From assembly GCA_018292915.2 (NCBI GenBank), contig JACVVK020000333.1, positions 632,501-696,500 of the forward strand: DNA of 64,000 nt. The letters run 5' to 3'. Shown here one piece after another: positions 57,440 to 64,000 of the stretch. The stretch's first letter is position 1; the number at the start of each line of letters is the position of its first letter. The translations under genes were made by a program, and so were the position numbers. Source of the DNA: Batillaria attramentaria (lineage: Eukaryota; Mollusca; Gastropoda; Batillariidae). The notes below the pieces were generated by a model. That model was not told where the DNA came from, did no database searches, and saw nothing but the letters and a program-made list of their open reading frames with translations.

Positions 57440-57531
57440 GGCCGGTGTGGTGAGCTTGATTTATATGTTAATTTCTCGTTTCATGTACCCCCAACCGGGT
57501 TTTGAAATAAAATTTGACTTGACTTGATAAG
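57440..57531 (+). mobile_element. LINE 3' end with TTGAC tail
   Basis: GTACCCCCAACCGGGTTTTG (hairpin), then AAATAAAATTTGACTTGACT. The terminus and tail match the reverse of 49846-49890. Confidence 0.55.
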
Positions 57532-57810
57532 CTCAAACGGATCGTATTTCAGGGTGGTTAGTTTGCTCTTTACAAAAGGAAGAATCATGGCCCGTGTCCT
57601 TGCAAAAGTTAGTAAGAGCAGTGATAATCATATTTTAATGGTTTTTGCAGGCTTCAAACAGTGGAGGGAAAATGACCAAAAGTGGCCCAAGGTGGCCCAA
57701 AATTCAGGAAACACGTCTATTCCTTCAATGAACTAGTCACATATATGGTTAATTTCATATGATTTCAGGGGATATACACATTTCCTAAGATACATTTTCT
57801 TATAACATGT

Positions 57811-58340
<530 letters not shown>

Positions 58341-58439
58341 TTCTTTGTTGTAGTTTCCATAATACTCTGTCTAGCTCGGTAACGGTAAATATTGACAAAT
58401 GTATCATCGTTGTCATTTATCAGGCAGACTTGTGCACTT

Positions 58440-59525
58440 CGCGACCGTAAGCGCTACAGCGTCACGCTTGTTTACCAAGGCACAGGCAGGCACGCGGAAA
58501 CAGACAAAGACCGTTTCTATACCGATCAAAACGGTTTTTAAAAAAAATGAAGCGGTGGAACTCGGTGGTAACAAATGCATGCTGCATGTTTTACCAAGCC
58601 ACAGGCGGACCCGTTGAAACAGACAAAATAAAAACCAGTTTTATTCCGATCAAAACTGTCACAGAAAAAAAAAAATGATGCGATGGCCGTCAGGGGTAAG
58701 CGATGAATGTCACGAAGTCACAGGCACACGCTTTGAAACAGACAAAAACAGTTTCAATTCCGTTTCTATTCTAAAACTGTTAAAAACATGCGATGGAACT
58801 CGGCAAAAACCGCTTTTATTCTGATCAAAACTGTCATAGAAAGGAAAAACTGATGCGATGGCCTCAGTGGTAAGCGATGCATGCTGCATGTCACGAAGTC
58901 ACAGACAGACGCTTTGAAACAGACAAAATAAAAACGCTCTTATTCCGATCAAAACTGTCATCGAGAAAAAAAAAATGATGCGATGGCCGTCAGTTGTAAG
59001 CCATGCATGTCCGAAGTCACAGGCAGACGCTTTGAAAGAGACAGAAACCATTTCTATTCCGATCAAAACTGTTTTAAAGCATGAAGCGATGGAACTCGGT
59101 GGTAACAAATGCATGCTGCATGTTTTACCAAGCCACAGGCGGACCCGCTGTAACAGACAAAATAAAAACCGCCTTTCTTTCGATCAGAACTGTCATAAAA
59201 AATAAAAATAAAATTATGCTATGGCCGTCAGTGGTAAGCGATGCATGTTGCATGTCACGAAACCACAAGCAGATCCGTTGAAACAGACAAAATAAAAACC
59301 GCTTTTATTCTGATCAAAAACTGTCGAAAACAAAAAAATACGCGATGGCCGTCAGGGGTAAGCGATGTATGCTGCGTGTCACCAAGTCACAGGCAGACAC
59401 TTTGAAACAGACAAAAACCGTTTTAATTCCAATCAAAACTGTGACACAAAAAAAGAAGATTGAAAAATGAAGCGATGACAGTGGGTGGTAACCGATGCAT
59501 TCTGCACTGTGTTTACCACTCATTT
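58440..59525 (+). repeat. ~120-bp minisatellite, about eight units
   Basis: GAAACAGACAAA recurs at about 58495, 58616, 58735, 58915, 59034 (variant), 59150, 59279 and 59405. Each is followed by TCCGATCAAAACTGT, an A-run, GATGCGATGGCCGTCAG or GAAGCGATGGAACTCGG, and GCATGCTGCATG. Two unit types (GGCCGTCAG and GGAACTCGG) are interspersed. Confidence 0.9.
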
Positions 59526-59935
59526 TTCAGCTTATCTGTCCCGGGCACACTATATACGACAGAAGGTCGTGAGCGTATGCCTAATCAGGCCGACCTAGCG
59601 GCATAAGGTCGTTGAAACCTGCCACCATCGAAGCTGCCGTCTGCTGGTGTCAAGAGGTTTAGCCCCATATTACCACCAACACGTCAGCAAAAGTCCGCAC
59701 CTTTTAAGTCAGGGCTGCTAGGGGGCCAGAAGGGTTTGCGAGGAGTGTTTGTGGTGCTACTTTATACGACTCTTCTGCTTCTTCTCGATCACTCTAAAAT
59801 AGACACATCGGTTCCCCCCGCACCAAGGGGAGGGTCGGAGGGAGGTGGGGGGGGGGGGGGGGGGGGGTAGGGAAGGTAGAGCAGCCGAGAATGTTGGACT
59901 TTCAGTACTTGGGCGAAGGTTTGCACATGAAGTCG

Positions 59936-60073
59936 CGCTTAGCGGTAGCAGGCTTTCATTGCTTTGCTTCGTCCTTCAGCCCTGCGGCGCCATGAGCATT
60001 TCGGAAGAGATCGATATGTGCGCCGAGGAGAAGTATACCATACCATACCATACCATACCATACCATACCATGT
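59936..60073 (+). mobile_element. SINE4 3' end with (TACCA)n tail
   Basis: GCGCTTAGCGGTAGCAGG, CTGCGGCGCCATGAGC and GCCGAGGAGAAG, then (TACCA)n at 60036-60071. Plus strand. Confidence 0.82.
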
Positions 60074-60133
60074 GGATTTATCTGAGAACAATCGTCAACA
60101 CGTCTGCACCGGAAAAAAAACTGTCGCCGATTG

Positions 60134-60137
<4 letters not shown>

Positions 60138-60163
<26 letters not shown>
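60138..60163. repeat. Poly-C run
   Basis: About 26 C. A comparable G-run lies at 59846-59868. Confidence 0.9.
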
Positions 60164-60164
<1 letters not shown>

Positions 60165-60922
60165 GTGTTTAAGTCAGGGATTACCAGCCGTCGCTACCTC
60201 GCCGTCCGCTAGGGGGCGATTATCGCCGTGTCAGCCTCTGATACACTCACTATTATCATATCTCTGTTGTCGGGATTCCGGCCCCTGTAACTGGAATGCA
60301 CTGCTAGCGAGTCGGCACAGGTGTGGTAGATATGATAGGTAATTTAGGGGCTCGCTTCGTGATTAATCGTCAAATAGGGTCGGTTTGGAAGAGCTTTTAC
60401 AGCTCCGGAATTACGCGATAAACAGTGTTGCTACAGAATCTATCTTCTCAGATTCTATCTATTCTCCTTTCCTTGAGAGAAAATCTGGAAGCTACGGGGG
60501 GTATGTTTGTTTGAAAGGGTGTATCATAATCGAACGGTGATCAGTCTCATATTGTCAGGCCCACCTTCTAATACTGTCCTGTTTTCGTTGACACTTCACC
60601 TTCACTATCGATACATACGTACGTTGCGACGGGGTGTATCCTCCATCGCAATTTGTCTCAACGTTTCAATAAAAAAATCTTTCGCGTCGAGTCGAAACTC
60701 GCAGCGCAAGAGTGGCCAAGCCGGATGATTTAAACGAGCCTGTTGCAGGATTATCAGACTTCACAACAATTTGGATCAGCTTGTGAGTGTGAAAGTATGG
60801 TCGAAATACTAGTCTGTCTTAGTGATTGGTACAGCACCGAGTGCAATACAGACTGCATCAGCCGCCAAAAATTCCAGTTATCGTATCAGCGGTTTGTGTC
60901 CGCAGCACTAGCTGACGCATTA

Positions 60923-61123
60923 GTGAGATCTAGTAGGACTTCGTAAAGAGGACTTCGCTGAGCAGCGTAACCCACTTACATGTAAATTAGGCTCACACGG
61001 CAGAGGCCGCGAGCTGCTAACGCGCTGCAATTGGCTAATGGCACCCGTAATGTGCCTTATTTACATGCAAATGGGTTACGCTGCTCAACGAAGTCCTCCG
61101 TACGAAATCCTACTAAATCCCAC
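60923..61123. mobile_element. MITE with 70-bp inverted repeats and TA flanks
   Basis: Arms 60923-60992 and 61054-61123 are reverse complements over 70 bp without gaps, with about nine differences. Ends are GTGAGATCTAGTAGG and CCTACTAAATCCCAC, flanked by TA at 60921-60922 and 61124-61125. The 61-bp centre is non-coding. TA flanks suggest a Tc1/mariner-mobilised MITE. Confidence 0.8.
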
Positions 61124-61883
61124 TAGAGTGATACTCGCGTCGCGTGTACCCTTCTGTTGGCTCGGTTCCAGCCTGTGGCTGTGAGATGCTGTCACTGTGC
61201 AGGTGCCTCACTGGAACCGGCCATGTTAAACACTACCCACGATAAAGCGCAGACCTATTTGTGGGTATGTGCGGGTAGGGAGTACACTCAACATGTGATT
61301 TGCACTGTCCAGTCTGGTATGTGCGGGTAGTAGTACAAACAACATGTGATTTGCACTAAGTTCAGTCTTCGTCTGTTTACATATATTGACAGGGGAATGG
61401 GCCTTTGTCGCATTCTGATGTATCAACAAAAATAAAATGTGTGTCGACGGACGGAGTCGAAACTTGTCCCACATCAGCGACAAAAGCTGAATAATTGAAA
61501 CGCTTCTATCAGTCTGAGAAATTCCCCAGTCATTGGCAACCGTTAGCGATCCTTTGAGGGCGTTTCAAAAGTGATAAAGCGTGTACTGTGGCTGAGAATA
61601 AGGGCGTCTGCCTCCCCAGCATGATCTCGCTCTCTCAAGAGTCTATTTATAAAGAGCCGTGATGACTTCCAAAGGGCAAACGGACAGCGAATTAAAAATG
61701 TATGCAATTAAACCCCGAGGGTTTCCAAAACACTGTAGTCTTGGCGGTAAAATGTCGCCACAGGGGGAGAGAGAGAGAGAGAATGCAATATCTGCGGAAG
61801 AACGCGCTCAAACGCTCGCGCATTTCAAGTCAATAATAAACCATTTCAACGCTGGTAAGTTGCCTCATCGTTGTGGAGCATAA
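61124..61883. other. Non-coding interval, no gene seen
   Basis: Contains a local repeat of GGTATGTGCGGGTAG with ACAACATGTGATTTGCACT (about 61266 and 61317). No domain is recognisable. Confidence 0.45.
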
Positions 61884-62077
61884 GGGGTGGGGGGTGGGTA
61901 AGTGGGGTGGGTGTCTGGAAGTTTAACGTCCTTTTCCACCACGTATGGATGATATCAAAGACGGGGAAACGAGAAAAAGGCCCAGCACAAATATTTTGGC
62001 CCCAGGTGGGATTCGAACTCACGACCCAAACATTGAAGGTTCAACGCTCTACCATTCGGCTATCCCCGGTTCCCCGT
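61884..62077 (-). mobile_element. SINE1
   Basis: Complete minus-strand copy with slightly diverged head (GGGGAACCGGGGATAGCC). Confidence 0.84.
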
Positions 62078-62576
62078 ATTAGATCATAAAATACGACATA
62101 ATTATATTTTATGTAATTATGTTATAAAATACGTCGTCATATTTGCCCTTTACAAGTCAAATGCCGCAATAATTAACAGTAAAAATGCTGTAGGAACATT
62201 GCTTCTTATGCTATTAGTGCGAAAAATCACCAGATGGATACGAGCTTATAAACTTGTGCGAAAACGGAGGCACACAGACTGTATACTAATTCCGTCCGTT
62301 GTGTTCGAAAATGGCGATATGTTCATAGCAACTGAAAATGTCAAACGCTAAGAAAAGGAACTTTCTACCCTTCGTGTTTGTGTGAACGTCTGCGCAGCTG
62401 CCACCAAAAAGAACTTGATTGAAAACGAAGTATCTGAAGAGCGCGAGGCGCATTCTCCGCTAATTGGCGCCGTTGGGACTTTTCGTTTTCTCGCCTCTCG
62501 CATCCCTGTCTCTTGCAATAGAAGAGGACCACTAACGCTGTGCATCAAATGACAGCTGTCATCGGACAGATTCGAA

Positions 62577-63003
<427 letters not shown>

Positions 63004-63058
63004 AACATGTATTGTTAGTGTTTAGTCTTGACGTGCTTCTCTTACAACAGCAAGAGAA

Positions 63059-63348
<290 letters not shown>

Positions 63349-63350
63349 AG

Positions 63351-63466
63351 AGTAGTACATGGTTCACATGAGTGTGTGTACTGGGTTCTTGCCGCAGCGC
63401 TTTAAGCCAAGTAACTGGGATAAAACGCTTTATGAATTCTTCTTCTTCTTATTATTATTATTAAAG
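63351..63466 (+). mobile_element. SINE2 tail
   Basis: GTACATGGTTCACATGAG, GCAGCGCTTTAAGCC and GGGATAAAACGC, then a TTC/ATT tail. Confidence 0.65.
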
Positions 63467-63517
63467 AGGCTTGGTTCTTCGGTACCTTTGTTCATATGCA
63501 TTTTTACGGACAGGGAG

Positions 63518-63605
63518 GGTGGGTCAGGTGGGTGTTTGGGAGTTTAACGTCCTTGTCCACCACGTACGTTTACGGAGGGCGGGTGGGTGGGTGTTTGGGG
63601 GTGTA
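63518..63605 (-). mobile_element. Two SINE1 tail fragments in tandem
   Basis: GGTGGGTGTTTGGGAGTTTA...CACCACGTACG, then a second GGTGGGTGGGTGTTTGGGGG. GTACGTTTACGG follows both, so the block is a short duplication. Confidence 0.65.
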
Positions 63606-64000
63606 CGTTTACGGACGGGGAGACAGCAGACAGTAGAAAACTTTAGAAGCACCAACAGAATTCACTTCGTTCTTGTTTCATTTCGTACAAGTTTGCGGGT
63701 AGAACGAAATAATTATACTAGTAAGATTAATTTAAGTACAAGTGTACTGAAAAGGCACTGATTTTCAGAATTTTAGACTCACAGATCATTCTGCTTTGTT
63801 TTGGTGACGTCAGGCGTCAGGCGTCACACAACAAAGACACATGCACTGACACTGAGATAGTCTTGCGTTCAGCTGATTCAAACGCAGTAGCCGTTCACAT
63901 AGTCGTAGACGACACTCGGCCTTTTTGCTGAGTTTTCTTCATTTTCACGGCTATCAAACGTCAGTGTGTTGCATTCGGAACTCTGCTAATCTCTAAGATA

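Overview
The window is nuclear DNA from a metazoan. The only protein-coding gene I can support is split by a canonical GT-AG intron, and almost everything else is dispersed or tandem repeat. Very long (CA)n, (GT)n and (CT)n arrays, several tRNA-headed SINE families and jockey/CR1-like LINE fragments suggest a lophotrochozoan, most likely a gastropod mollusc. That placement is inference from repeat style, and no species is claimed.

Host gene. Exon 1 (coding 10404-10514) and the next visible exon (54090-54218) join in phase 0. Together they encode the first 80 residues of a Ser/Thr kinase of the AMPK-related/CAMK-like type: glycine loop GKGNFARV, VAIK lysine, alpha-C Glu and HPNIIRLYE. The intron between them is 43,575 bp. 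The rest of the kinase was not seen and probably lies beyond 64000. The 5' flank (about 9.5-10.4 kb) is CpG- and triplet-rich and carries a possible 58-codon upstream ORF.

Repeat layout. From 1 to 1.03 kb is a nested stack of three SINE insertions with target duplications. From 5.6 to 6.25 kb is a 287-bp tandem duplication, one copy of which gained a perfect 41-bp hairpin. From 11 to 13.5 kb is a degenerate ~112-bp minisatellite with two truncated SINE inserts. From 26.1 to 28.1, 31.5 to 33.0, 34.5 to 34.7 and 54.2 to 55.7 kb are chains in which LINE 3' fragments and (CT)n tracts alternate. From 42.5 to 43.2 kb is a SINE whose A-box end is amplified into a 38-bp tandem array. From 58.4 to 59.5 kb is a ~120-bp minisatellite. 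MITE-like elements occur at 5.2, 16.9, 32.7, 45.1 and 54.3 kb (one family), 38.7 kb (TA site), 49.3 kb (TTAA-like site) and 60.9 kb (TA site, 70-bp inverted repeats).

Repeat families (names are mine). SINE1: tRNA-Lys-like head, ACCC-rich tail, about 25 copies. SINE2: tRNA head, about 410 bp, ATT tail. SINE3: tRNA head, about 500 bp, A-rich tail. SINE4: tRNA head, ACCAT tail. SINE5: tRNA head, AATAAAGTAGTTT tail. LINE-TC: a non-LTR element whose 3' ends repeatedly abut (CT)n on the same strand. Families D and E are non-coding dispersed repeats. The most interesting signal is the recurrent placement of LINE-TC and part of SINE1 inside (CT)n microsatellites in one fixed orientation, which suggests microsatellite-targeted retrotransposition.
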